In this document: one piece after another, positions 26,295-35,324 of the stretch
Position numbering within the stretch: position 1 is the stretch's first letter
Layout: the number at the start of each line of letters is the position of its first letter
From: JAKAGZ01 sp963748105
Lineage (GTDB): Bacteria; Bacteroidota; Ignavibacteria; Ignavibacteriales; Ignavibacteriaceae
Length of the DNA stretch: 64,000 nt
Reading direction: 5' to 3'
NCBI GenBank assembly: GCA_963748105.1
Contig: CAVVHP010000039.1
Coordinates: 1-64,000 of the forward strand
The notes under the pieces: generated by a model
Database searches by the model: none
What the model saw: only the letters and a program-made list of their open reading frames with translations
Told to the model about the DNA's origin: nothing
Translations under genes and position numbers: made by a program

Positions 26295-27416
26295 TTAAGC
26301 GCCAAGATAGTCTTTAATTTTTTCGGCAGCCAATTTAAGTCCTATTTCTATATTTTTTATCGAATCGGCAGAGTTTTCAAAAAAGGAATTCAATTCAATA
26401 GGAATGATTTTATTGCCAGATTTTTTAATAAGCTCAAAATCGATGCTTCCACAGACCAGGAATATTTCTTTATCCCATGCGTTTGCCTGATCAATTATAA
26501 TGCTTGCTCCCTTTTTCAGGAAGGTTTGTTTGTCAAATGCTCCCTCTCCGGTCAGAATGTAATCAAATTCATTAATATCAATTTTTCCTATTATTTCATT
26601 TAATATAAAACTTTCTGCACTGACAGGAATTGCATCAAAAAACAACTGCAAGCCTGCTGCCAATCCTCCTCCGGCTCCACTAAGGCTTTCAATGGGAGAG
26701 TTTATCTTATTAAATTTTAATAGATTAAGGATTTGGTTAAAACCAGATTCAAGGATATCAATTTCTTTTTTTGTAGCACCTTTTTGGCGGGCAAATATTT
26801 TTGTTGCACCATATGATCCCATTAACGGGTTATCCACATCAAGTATCATTTCAATTTTAAATGGCAATTCCGGTCTGCTCCAGAATAAGTTATTCGCATC
26901 TTTGTAATTTTCAGGAAGAATATCCAGTTTTTTACCCGAATGATTAAACAATTCCATTCCGAATACAGAACAAAACCCCAGCCCCAAATCATTCGTGCCG
27001 GTACCACCTAGCCCTATTATAACCTTCTCCACATTCAATCCACTTTCGCATATAGTTTTAATTAATCCCCCTAACCCTTTACTATTTAATAACAAAGGAT
27101 GTCTTTTCTCCAGTGGAATTCTGTCTACCCCTACTATCTCTGCTGATTCAATATACATTTGCTTTTTATCCTTATCGTAACCGTACTTAACATCGATTTT
27201 TGAATTATCATATGGTGTTGAAGCAGAAGCAGTTAGCACTTCTAGGTTAAACAAGGTTTTGCATACTTCAAGAAAGCCATCACCACCATCTGATATAGGT
27301 AATTTGTGAGTTTTGCACTGAAATGAGTCATTAAGATATTTTTCCAGAAGTTCAGCTATCTTAACAGAACCGGCGCATTCTTTAAAACTATTGGGAGCAA
27401 GCAGAATCTTTTTCAT
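26295..27416 (-). CDS. Glycerate kinase (type 1, GarK/GlxK-like)
   Basis: The 373-residue protein begins ILLAPNSFKECAGSVKIAELL, then has LPISDGGDGFLEVC, GLGGTGTNDLGLGFCSVFG and ILTGEGAFDKQTFLKKGAS. These are hallmark segments of the bacterial glycerate kinases that phosphorylate D-glycerate with ATP, mostly to 2-phosphoglycerate. It lies between the GT9 gene (2 bp away) and thyA on the same strand. There is no other glycerate-pathway gene nearby. Confidence 0.9.
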   Translation of the reverse strand: MKKILLAPNSFKECAGSVKIAELLEKYLNDSFQCKTHKLPISDGGDGFLEVCKTLFNLEVLTASASTPYDNSKIDVKYGYDKDKKQMYIESAEIVGVDRIPLEKRHPLLLNSKGLGGLIKTICESGLNVEKVIIGLGGTGTNDLGLGFCSVFGMELFNHSGKKLDILPENYKDANNLFWSRPELPFKIEMILDVDNPLMGSYGATKIFARQKGATKKEIDILESGFNQILNLLKFNKINSPIESLSGAGGGLAAGLQLFFDAIPVSAESFILNEIIGKIDINEFDYILTGEGAFDKQTFLKKGASIIIDQANAWDKEIFLVCGSIDFELIKKSGNKIIPIELNSFFENSADSIKNIEIGLKLAAEKIKDYLGA

Positions 27417-27417
27417 T

Positions 27418-28419
27418 TTAATTCAGAGCAAGCATATTTAAAGTTTGCTGATATACCTTCTCTGCATCAATGCCCCCTTCACCCTCAAATTTACAAATCT
27501 TGGGGTCACCGGGACATTTATCCTGGCAATAATTATCAGAGGGTAAAATGAACTGAGATTCGTTCCCTTGCGGTGCCCACAGCTTCGGTGAACAAGCAGG
27601 CAGTGGACAAAATAACGATAAGGTTGGGATTTTAAGTCCAGCCGCCATATGCATTGGACCTGTGCTGGAGGAAATCAGTAAATCCAAAGTACTAAGATTT
27701 ATGATCGAATCACGCAGATTATTCCCCTCATTAATGTATAAAAGCTCATCTATGTTTTTAAGTTCTTCAGGAGGTGTAAAATCTGTAATTGCAATTTTTA
27801 CCTTATATTTTTTTAGTAATGAAATTAATTTCCTGTATTCGTCTACAACCATATTTGGCGCAGAATTCCCGCTGGTAGAGTTTATTCCAATAAGTTTTTC
27901 ACCATTTGGGCACCAGGAATATTTCCTTTCAAATCCTTTCCTTTTTTCTTCCTCGGATAATAATATTTCTGATTCAAGGCTCTCCGGCTCTATTCCAAGT
28001 TTTCTAATCTCATCCAGACAATAATCAGACTCATGTCTTAACGGGATATATTTGTTTCTAAAAACACTTTTGGAATTCGTAATAAACTGGTAAAATTTGT
28101 GACCTACTCCAATTCGTTTTCTAATTCCTGAAAAGAATAAAATCCAGTTGAGTTTTTCTGTCGGCAATAATGTTAAGGCGTAATCAAACTTAAATGTTCT
28201 AAGCTGAAGTGCGTTTAGAAAAGCCGATTTTTTTTTATCGTATATAATCACTGAATCTACATAAGGATTATTTACATAAATATCCTGCGTATATGGAGTA
28301 AGTAAAACAGCAACAAAACTTTCAGGATATTGTTTTTTAATTTCCCTGGGTAGTGGAGTAGAGAGAACAACATCGCCAATTCTATCTGGCCTTACTATTA
28401 ATATTCTTGGATTGGGCAT
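27418..28419 (-). CDS. Glycosyltransferase family 9 (heptosyltransferase-like)
   Basis: The 333-residue protein starts PRILIVRPDRIGDVVLSTPL and contains LISSSTGPMHMAAGLKIPTLSLFCP, both typical of ADP-heptose:LPS heptosyltransferases (GT9). Such enzymes extend the inner core of lipopolysaccharide in the cytoplasm before export. A Cys-rich tail (CQDKCPGDPKICKFEGEGG) is present near the C-terminus. It sits in an envelope-glycan block with a Wzx flippase and other transferases. The donor sugar is not certain. Confidence 0.85.
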   Translation of the reverse strand: MPNPRILIVRPDRIGDVVLSTPLPREIKKQYPESFVAVLLTPYTQDIYVNNPYVDSVIIYDKKKSAFLNALQLRTFKFDYALTLLPTEKLNWILFFSGIRKRIGVGHKFYQFITNSKSVFRNKYIPLRHESDYCLDEIRKLGIEPESLESEILLSEEEKRKGFERKYSWCPNGEKLIGINSTSGNSAPNMVVDEYRKLISLLKKYKVKIAITDFTPPEELKNIDELLYINEGNNLRDSIINLSTLDLLISSSTGPMHMAAGLKIPTLSLFCPLPACSPKLWAPQGNESQFILPSDNYCQDKCPGDPKICKFEGEGGIDAEKVYQQTLNMLALN

Positions 28420-28429
28420 TACAGATAAA

Positions 28430-29857
28430 CTAATTTTGTGAAAACCTAACTATCTGATTTATTTTAATTTTTGCAGCATAATGTAATGTTAAGAAATAAG
28501 CCAGAACGAGTATAATATCCACATACAGATTTTTAACATTTAGCCCGATAAGCAGATATAACAACGCAGCAATTATTATTATAGAAAGATCTCTCGTCTG
28601 GTATTTAATTTTTATTTCATCTCGTGAAATAAAGAACAAATAAGTAGCGCCAAACAGAAAACCAACAGCAGTAGCAAATGCGGCACCTAGTATTCCTATC
28701 TTTGGTATCAAAATAAAATTTAAAATTATATTCGTGCTAAAAGCTATAAAATCAGAAAATAAGAAATGATATGTTTTATTAGAAATAGCAGGATAAACAG
28801 AATAGAAGGATGAAATCCCGTTAAAGATGTATCCTATTAAAACCAGTGGAATTATTACAACCCCAGCCTTATATGCCGGATTAAAGATTGAGATATTATA
28901 AATGTTCAATTCAAATAGTTGACGTGCAAATAGAGATACCACTAGTAATAGTATGCAGCTAAGCGCAACCAGTTTGGTTAATGTTTTCCCGAAAGCCTGT
29001 TTATAGTTGTTGGAATAAAACAAATTGAGCGAATGCGGATTCCAGGCGGTTGAAAAAGAAGCAACAAAAACATTCATCACGATTGCAATACGATAAGAGA
29101 AACTATAAATGCCTACTTCGTCTCTCCCCATCAGGTTGTTCAATATGAAACGATCTGCAACATTTACACCGGCAGTAAATAAATTTGCGAGCAATAAAGG
29201 GAGTGAAAACCGAAAGATAATCCTGAAAATTTTGCCATCAATTTTTGGGATATAATCATCACGTATTACGTCAATAAGTAGAAACAATAATATTGTGCTT
29301 GCAATAATTTGTGATAGTATAATTCCCGGCACACCCAACCTGTAATAGTAAACGAGAATTATATTCAGCAGTAAATTTATCACACCGCCGATTATGCTAT
29401 AAATAACAGCTTTCCTTGCAAGTTTCTTTGTTTTCAGAAGGAAAAGAATAAAAAACGTTAATGTCTCAACTAAAATTGTTATTATAATCAGAATCAGGAG
29501 ATAAGAATATTTGGTATTATCGAAAATAATAATTGATATCTGTGGAGCAGTATACCAGAAAATGGCAGTAAATATTATCCCGATCAGAATTATCGAATTA
29601 AATATTGATGAGAAAATGAGTTTTTTCTTTTCTTCCGATTTCTCTTCTATAAAAAATTTATTCAACGCTCCCTGCATACCAAATTGGTACAGCACTACCC
29701 CTATCGCATAAACAGACATTAGTAGCGCAAAATCGCCAAATTCCTTTGTACTGATTAAATTCGAATATAACGGAAGGAGAATAAAACTCAGTGAGCGGAT
29801 AAATAGATTACCAAACCCGTACCACGCAACTGATTTTGAAAGACTTGAATTGTTCAT
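28430..29857 (-). CDS. Oligosaccharide flippase family protein (Wzx-like)
   Basis: A 475-residue integral membrane protein with about 12-14 hydrophobic helices. The N-terminus SVAWYGFGNLFIRSLSFILLPLYSNLI is typical of the polysaccharide-transporter (MOP) superfamily. Such proteins move lipid-linked glycans across the inner membrane. It follows a GT4 gene by 26 bp and precedes the GT9 gene by 10 bp, consistent with one surface-glycan operon. Repeat-unit export is inferred. Confidence 0.85.
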   Translation of the reverse strand: MNNSSLSKSVAWYGFGNLFIRSLSFILLPLYSNLISTKEFGDFALLMSVYAIGVVLYQFGMQGALNKFFIEEKSEEKKKLIFSSIFNSIILIGIIFTAIFWYTAPQISIIIFDNTKYSYLLILIIITILVETLTFFILFLLKTKKLARKAVIYSIIGGVINLLLNIILVYYYRLGVPGIILSQIIASTILLFLLIDVIRDDYIPKIDGKIFRIIFRFSLPLLLANLFTAGVNVADRFILNNLMGRDEVGIYSFSYRIAIVMNVFVASFSTAWNPHSLNLFYSNNYKQAFGKTLTKLVALSCILLLVVSLFARQLFELNIYNISIFNPAYKAGVVIIPLVLIGYIFNGISSFYSVYPAISNKTYHFLFSDFIAFSTNIILNFILIPKIGILGAAFATAVGFLFGATYLFFISRDEIKIKYQTRDLSIIIIAALLYLLIGLNVKNLYVDIILVLAYFLTLHYAAKIKINQIVRFSQN

Positions 29858-29883
29858 CAGGATTATACAATTGCCCTGAATTG

Positions 29884-31008
29884 TTATTTAGGTATTATAA
29901 TATAAGGAAGTAATTTTTCAATTTCTTTTTCCCAATTCAATTGCTTCGAAGCTATTAAACAATTTTTCTTCAATTCGGATCGATAATTATTATTATCGAT
30001 AAGCTTTTTTAAATTACTTATTATTTCTTCTCTGTTTTCTGGATCAGAATAGGAGCCTACATTATATTCGTCAATTATATCTTTCATTTGTGGGAAATTA
30101 CTGGCGAAAACAGGAACTCCTGTTAAGATATACTCGAACATTTTATTAGGAAGAGCGTAGTAATAACTCAGGCTCAAATTTTCAATCAGTGAAAGACCGA
30201 TATCCGCTCCGGCGGTGTAATTGAGCAATTCATTTTGCTCTAATTTACCAAAGAAAAAGACCTTATTTGAAAGTCCCTTTTCTATAGATAGTTTTTGATA
30301 ATAATCCTTAAACTCTCCCCCTCCGATTACAACCAGCACACAATTATCCAGATACGGTAAAATATCATAAATAATTCTAAGGCCCCTGCCATGCAAAATA
30401 ATTCCCTGGTAAAGTAAAATTTTTGTATCTGCAGATAAATTATAATGGGTTCTGAAATCAAAGGGGCTTTTAATATCCGTATACAAAGGAAGGTTTCTAA
30501 TTACTATTGTTTCACCTAGGCTATATTCTTTTTCAATATGAGCGGAATCAAGCGGGCCAGTAGTAAATACTTTGGTTGTATGCCGGATAAATGTTTTTTC
30601 AATTTTCACCAGCCAGGATTGAATAGTTTTTTTCCCTCCCAATCCTGCAAGATGACCGTATACTTCTCTTGAATCATAAAATATTCTGGCGCCTTTCATT
30701 TTACCAAATACAACGCAAAACGGAAGAGTATAAACATCCTCTGCAAAGATAATTTTTGCTTTAGTAAATAAGATCCTGAATGATATTATTAATACAAAAT
30801 AAAGATAGAATAAGATCGAAGAATATTTTTTGGTGAGTTTATAGACCGATATTTCACCTTTCTCTGGTTTGAATCCATCTGTAAGCCAATCAAAAGAAAC
30901 AACATCAACATCAAAGCCCTTTTCTGTAAAAGTCTTGTAGAGATTAAAAGTGCGGGTGTCATAATGAATGTTGCCGAGAAATGTTATTAATACTGAATTA
31001 CCATTCAT
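29884..31008 (-). CDS. Glycosyltransferase family 4
   Basis: A 374-residue GT-B protein. The N-terminal domain begins SVLITFLGNIHYDTRTFNLYKTFTEKGFDVDVVSFDW, and the C-terminal donor domain holds LLYQGIILHGRGLRIIYDILPYL, GADIGLSLIENLSLSYYYALPNKMFEYILTGVPVFASN with the family's E-x7-E region. Retaining transferases of this kind build envelope polysaccharides from nucleotide sugars. An uncommon hydrophobic stretch (about 72-87, FYLYFVLIISFRILF) suggests membrane association. Donor and acceptor unknown. Confidence 0.85.
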   Translation of the reverse strand: MNGNSVLITFLGNIHYDTRTFNLYKTFTEKGFDVDVVSFDWLTDGFKPEKGEISVYKLTKKYSSILFYLYFVLIISFRILFTKAKIIFAEDVYTLPFCVVFGKMKGARIFYDSREVYGHLAGLGGKKTIQSWLVKIEKTFIRHTTKVFTTGPLDSAHIEKEYSLGETIVIRNLPLYTDIKSPFDFRTHYNLSADTKILLYQGIILHGRGLRIIYDILPYLDNCVLVVIGGGEFKDYYQKLSIEKGLSNKVFFFGKLEQNELLNYTAGADIGLSLIENLSLSYYYALPNKMFEYILTGVPVFASNFPQMKDIIDEYNVGSYSDPENREEIISNLKKLIDNNNYRSELKKNCLIASKQLNWEKEIEKLLPYIIIPK

Positions 31009-31038
31009 TATAAATTATAATTTTGGATTAAATAAATA

Positions 31039-32010
31039 TCAGAGGTCAAGATAAAGAGTATCCCGGAAAATTCCACGCGCTCCGAAATTTTCTTTAAATC
31101 TTGCCAGTCCCCAGTTTGGATCCATATTTACAGTGAAAATACCAAAATCTAAAAATCTGAAATTCTCTTCCTGGTATTTTTTCATAATTTCGTAAAATAA
31201 CTGGTTTACAGCCCTGTATTCCTGGTAATCTTCATCGTGACTAATATAAAATGCCAGAACAACTTTAGGATTTGCGCTAAAATTACACACACCGGCAATT
31301 AGTTTATCGCCGAGAAACGCTCCCCATAATCTGACTTCATCAGGGAAAAGATTTTTTATTTTCTTCAATTCATCTATAGTGTGGGTGGGTGTTACATTAT
31401 GTCTTAGCTTTAAATTCTTCTTCAGTATTTCATAATATTCATCATAATTATCACATTCTTTTATAACCACGCCTTTTTTTACAGACTTATTTACGGCTGT
31501 ACGGGCTTCTGCACGGTAAGTATAAAGTAACTGATCAGGTTTAAAATCCAGTTGAACAACGCTGGATATTTCCCTTTTCAAATACTGGAAACCGTTTTTT
31601 ACCAGAGCAAAATCAATATAATTAGAATACTTTGCTTCGTAAATAATTGGCGGTAATGTTATCTGAATTCTGTCAAATTTTTCAGACTTAGCATTATTGA
31701 TTAATCCTCCAACAAGATCAAATGCGTTTTTAAGGTTTAGGTCTATATTATAAACGAAGCCGCCATAAGATGCGCCACCATGTGACGATATAATCTTTTT
31801 CCCTTCCCTGGTTAGTTCAACTGCGGGGAAAACCGAAAATAACTTCTCATTTTTTTTTACTATCAAGGAATGGTCATTGAATCTTGATTTTGGGTGATAT
31901 GATAAAAATTTTCTTTTGTGAAAAATTGTTCCGTTATCGGAATTATCCACAAAACTATCCCAATCTTCTGTTTTTATTCTTGTTTCTGAGTAAGGGATAA
32001 AATCGAACAT
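31039..32010 (-). CDS. FemAB/GNAT-like acyltransferase
   Basis: The 323-residue protein has the layout of FemAB-like acyltransferases: an N-terminal DWDSFVDNSDNGTIFHKRKFLSYH, central YTYRAEARTAVNKSVKKGVVI, and the C-terminal fold VRLWGAFLGDKLIAGVCNF ... AVNQLFYEIMKKYQEENFRFLDFG ending KENFGARG. FemAB proteins add amino acids to peptidoglycan or acylate sugars and polysaccharides from activated donors. Its place inside a glycan cluster favours a sugar-modifying role. Substrate unknown. Confidence 0.75.
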   Translation of the reverse strand: MFDFIPYSETRIKTEDWDSFVDNSDNGTIFHKRKFLSYHPKSRFNDHSLIVKKNEKLFSVFPAVELTREGKKIISSHGGASYGGFVYNIDLNLKNAFDLVGGLINNAKSEKFDRIQITLPPIIYEAKYSNYIDFALVKNGFQYLKREISSVVQLDFKPDQLLYTYRAEARTAVNKSVKKGVVIKECDNYDEYYEILKKNLKLRHNVTPTHTIDELKKIKNLFPDEVRLWGAFLGDKLIAGVCNFSANPKVVLAFYISHDEDYQEYRAVNQLFYEIMKKYQEENFRFLDFGIFTVNMDPNWGLARFKENFGARGIFRDTLYLDL

Positions 32011-32021
32011 AAAGTTTCCGC

Positions 32022-33353
32022 TTAAATAGAGTTGATTTTGAGTTTCTTGTTTTCCAGAAAATTTTTAACCATTGGGGCTATAATTATTATCATTGAAATA
32101 ACATATGGGTACTTGTACCTCGCATCACCGACAGTAGTTAAATGAATTCCCACCCCAAATATAATAAAGAGTAGCAGTACTCTTAAACCATTTTTCTGAA
32201 AAATCGACTCCCTGTTGAAATAAATTGCCGTGAAAAACAGGAATAACATGCTAAAATAATAAATATGGTGAATGATTAGCAGCACGATCAAAGATATCTT
32301 GGAAAATAATGAGTGTCCGGGTCCCAGGAATTCCACATTTTCCTTTTTAATCAGTAGATATTTTGTTATCCTGTATAGATTCCAGTCCTTGAAATTCAGG
32401 ATCTTATGCACGCTGAAATCATCCCAGATAAACATATGCACTAGTTTCATCGGAAACAGCGATATATACTTTAATTGATGTTTTTCAATCCATCGTTTTG
32501 CCTGTCCGTACCAGAATTCGTCTTTTTCTATGTATGTTTTCGTTTCCGGGTTCGCTATAAAACCTGCTTTTCCCGGTTCAAAGACTTTAGCGTTAAAAGC
32601 ACCGGTTGCCTGATCATTTGCCCCCATAATCAGATTAACCGAACCGGTAGTAGATGTAAAAATAAACCTTCCGAAATTATTGTAAGTAAACAGTCCGAAT
32701 AACAAGATAAAAAGTATAAAACCCGCTGTTAAAACCAACGAGTTATACAGATAATTTTTAATATTTCTTTTAAGCACAAACTGATCGATCAAATACGCGG
32801 CAAGCAAAGCCCACCCAATCGGACGTACGGCAATGGATGCAGCCATAAGAATTCCGGCCAGGAAATAAGATGATGAGTTTTTATTCAAATAAAAGTTGAT
32901 GGATGCAAATATCAAAAGATTAAAAAATAGTTCCGTCAGGTTAAAGAGTATAAGCCCGAGTGTAGAGAGGTAAAAGATATAAATTACCGTGGTTATTTTT
33001 GCCGTCCTGTTGTCCGCTATCTTTTCTGTAACTCTAAAGACAAAATAAAGCTGCCCGAAATTAAGAAAGACGTTCATAATTCCAATGGTAATTTTTGAAT
33101 TAAATACAGAAAGGACTGCTACCAGGATGTTTATATATAGCGGTGCAACTATATAATCCTCATAAAGGTGCATCGGGGCAGGATAAAAAGTTGAATTTGA
33201 CAGGCAGTCGTGTGCAAGTTTCCAGTAATAAGCCGAGTCGCTTTTAAATTCTAGCGGATAAATGAAGATCAGGAGTAACTGAACGGCGAGATAACCAAGA
33301 AGTAATTTTATAAAGTGTTGATCGAGAAAATCAAATATTGATTTTAGTTTCAA
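32022..33353 (-). CDS. Membrane glycosyltransferase (GT39/ArnT-like, polyprenyl-phosphate sugar-using)
   Basis: A 443-residue membrane protein with about ten hydrophobic helices. Its first periplasmic loop carries DSAYYWKLAHDCL, with the acidic residue near position 40 that is catalytic in GT-C enzymes, and APMHLYEDYIVAPLYINILVA follows. GT-C transferases use polyprenyl-phosphate sugars outside the inner membrane. It belongs to the same run as the FemAB-like, GT4, Wzx and GT9 genes. Family placement is by topology and the loop motif, so moderate. Confidence 0.7.
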   Translation of the reverse strand: MKLKSIFDFLDQHFIKLLLGYLAVQLLLIFIYPLEFKSDSAYYWKLAHDCLSNSTFYPAPMHLYEDYIVAPLYINILVAVLSVFNSKITIGIMNVFLNFGQLYFVFRVTEKIADNRTAKITTVIYIFYLSTLGLILFNLTELFFNLLIFASINFYLNKNSSSYFLAGILMAASIAVRPIGWALLAAYLIDQFVLKRNIKNYLYNSLVLTAGFILFILLFGLFTYNNFGRFIFTSTTGSVNLIMGANDQATGAFNAKVFEPGKAGFIANPETKTYIEKDEFWYGQAKRWIEKHQLKYISLFPMKLVHMFIWDDFSVHKILNFKDWNLYRITKYLLIKKENVEFLGPGHSLFSKISLIVLLIIHHIYYFSMLFLFFTAIYFNRESIFQKNGLRVLLLFIIFGVGIHLTTVGDARYKYPYVISMIIIIAPMVKNFLENKKLKINSI

Positions 33354-33364
33354 CGTTAATATTC

Positions 33365-34288
33365 TTAAAATTTAAATTGAATTGAGAACATACTTGCATT
33401 CCCCAATCCTAATTTGAAAGGCAGATATGCATAATCAAGATTGAGATTTCCCCAGACGATTCCCATTCCTGCTGTAAATCCTTTTGACTGGTAATTAGTC
33501 ATATATCCTGCTCTAAGAGAAAACATATGATTATAAGTAGCTTCTCCACCAAAATTTATATGATTTTCATTATCGCGGGTGTAGCTTAGATACTCAGCGC
33601 CACCAAGCAGACTAATTTTAGAACCGGGTATTTCAATTTCGTAAGATGTTCCGGCCCGTACTTCGGTCGGTAATTTTGTTGAAACATTTCTCAGGGTATT
33701 CATTGATCCAAGGTTTCTTACCACTGCTGAAATATTCAACCCATTTACCGGAGTTCTGTAAAATATTCCGAGATCAAAGCCAAGACCGTTTGCTTCATCT
33801 ACAAAAATATTTTCATATAGATATTTTACAGAAGCACCAACATCAAGGTCCGAGGTTAAACTAAATCCTGTTGAAACACTGCCGGAGAAATAATTAGCAT
33901 TAAATGTCGCATCCGGAGCGCCGGGTTTTGTTCTAATTTCAATATCATTAATACTTGTAACGTTTACCCCAAATGCCAGAGGCAAACCAAAGAATGAAGC
34001 TTTTGCACCCACCATTTCACTTCTGACATCCTGTATCCAGTTGTTGTGCGTAAAAATCACATCGGGAGTTCCATTATTTGCAAGTCTGGCAGGATTATAA
34101 AAAAGTGCAGTTACATCGGAAGCCAGGGCAACTCCTGCATCTCCCATTGCGGCATTCCTTGCACCAAATCCAAATTTAAGAAATGATAAGCCGCTGCCTC
34201 CCCCTGTTTGTGCAGAAGCAATATTCGCGAAAATAAATACTGAGAAAACAAATACGGCTATAAATTTTATTCTGTTCATTAAATTCAA
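33365..34288 (-). CDS. PorV/PorQ-family outer-membrane protein
   Basis: The 307-residue protein has a signal peptide (about 1-26, ending ASAQ). It then has GLSFLKFGFGARNAAMGDAGVALASDVTALFYNPARLA, the recognisable start of PorV/PorQ-type barrels. The rest is made of alternating strands ending in the aromatic FSIQFKF, typical of an outer-membrane beta-barrel terminus. In Bacteroidota PorV shuttles and helps anchor type IX secretion cargo. A second paralogue follows directly (34321-35316). In this lineage the exact role is inferred. Confidence 0.82.
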   Translation of the reverse strand: MNLMNRIKFIAVFVFSVFIFANIASAQTGGGSGLSFLKFGFGARNAAMGDAGVALASDVTALFYNPARLANNGTPDVIFTHNNWIQDVRSEMVGAKASFFGLPLAFGVNVTSINDIEIRTKPGAPDATFNANYFSGSVSTGFSLTSDLDVGASVKYLYENIFVDEANGLGFDLGIFYRTPVNGLNISAVVRNLGSMNTLRNVSTKLPTEVRAGTSYEIEIPGSKISLLGGAEYLSYTRDNENHINFGGEATYNHMFSLRAGYMTNYQSKGFTAGMGIVWGNLNLDYAYLPFKLGLGNASMFSIQFKF

Positions 34289-34320
34289 AATTATTATAAA
34301 AGCTCTACCAAAATTACGTC

Positions 34321-35316
34321 TTAAAATCTAAAGTTTAAACCTATGATATGCCTGTCGGAAGGAGAATATCTTTCAACTACAAAAGCATAATCAACTCCTA
34401 TAAGGAGCTTACCAAACATCTTAAAATATGAAAATCCAAATGAAGGCCTGGCAGGGAAATCAGAATTACTGAGATTATATTGGTCTATTCCTCCGCGGAG
34501 GTAAAGTTGATCATAGATATTGTACTCGGCACCAAATCTTAAAATATTTGTTCCCTCATTACTGTTTTCAAACTCTGCAGATACCAAAAAATTATAATCA
34601 GTATTTTTATAACTTATTCCAAATTTTTTCAGCAATGGGAAATTATCTACTGTATTAGAACCATTTGTACCGAACAAAGGTGTGGTATCCCATTTGTATT
34701 TCGAATTAATATCGGTCAGTACAAAAGAGAAATGAATCTGATCATTTAAAGTATAAATTGCCCCAAAATCAAAACCAATCCCGGAAGAGGCTAAGTTTTC
34801 ATATAGCTTATAACGGTAATATTTTATGGCAATACCAAGTGCCAGCTTTTTTGAAAATTTATTTGAGAAAGCAAAAAATATCTGGTTTTCCCCTGTCGAT
34901 AATTCACCTGTTGGATTCCCTGAACCGTCTCTTCCGTCAATGTTTGAAACCCCCGCATTTATAATTCCAATACTTATTCCCGCAGAGGATTTCGGGACAC
35001 GATTTTCGTCATTTTTATCCGCTTTATCGTAAAAATCAAATCTGTGAGTAAAGTTTATAAAATTTAACTTCCGATCCAGTGAAAGAAATGAGTAAGAAGT
35101 CTGGAATGAACTTTTTTCCTGGAAAGCAGACAACGCAGGGTTATAATAAGAAACAAGATTACCTTCTGTAACGGCAGACATTGCGTTACCCATACCAATT
35201 CCACGGGCACCGAACCCCATCCTGCTGAAAGCACCGGGCGAGCTGGAAATGCTGCTGAATTCCGGCTGCGCAAAAGCAACACCTGTTAATAATATCAGGA
35301 GAAAAAATTTCTTCAA
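34321..35316 (-). CDS. PorV/PorQ-family outer-membrane protein, second copy
   Basis: A 331-residue paralogue of the next gene. A signal peptide (MKKFFLLILLTGVAFAQ) precedes GAFSRMGFGARGIGMGNAMSAVTEGNLVSYYNPALSAF, then barrel strands to the C-terminal RHIIGLNFRF. It lies 8 bp after the propeller gene, so the secreted-looking propeller protein and two PorV/PorQ-like barrels are probably made together. That is the arrangement expected for type IX-like export or surface display. Confidence 0.82.
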   Translation of the reverse strand: MKKFFLLILLTGVAFAQPEFSSISSSPGAFSRMGFGARGIGMGNAMSAVTEGNLVSYYNPALSAFQEKSSFQTSYSFLSLDRKLNFINFTHRFDFYDKADKNDENRVPKSSAGISIGIINAGVSNIDGRDGSGNPTGELSTGENQIFFAFSNKFSKKLALGIAIKYYRYKLYENLASSGIGFDFGAIYTLNDQIHFSFVLTDINSKYKWDTTPLFGTNGSNTVDNFPLLKKFGISYKNTDYNFLVSAEFENSNEGTNILRFGAEYNIYDQLYLRGGIDQYNLSNSDFPARPSFGFSYFKMFGKLLIGVDYAFVVERYSPSDRHIIGLNFRF

Positions 35317-35324
35317 AATATCCT

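Noticed and set aside
27418..28419. A link between the GT9 heptosyltransferase here and the heptose-like genes at 15.8-19.6 kb
   Set aside because: They lie on opposite sides of the probable chimeric join and so probably come from different organisms.
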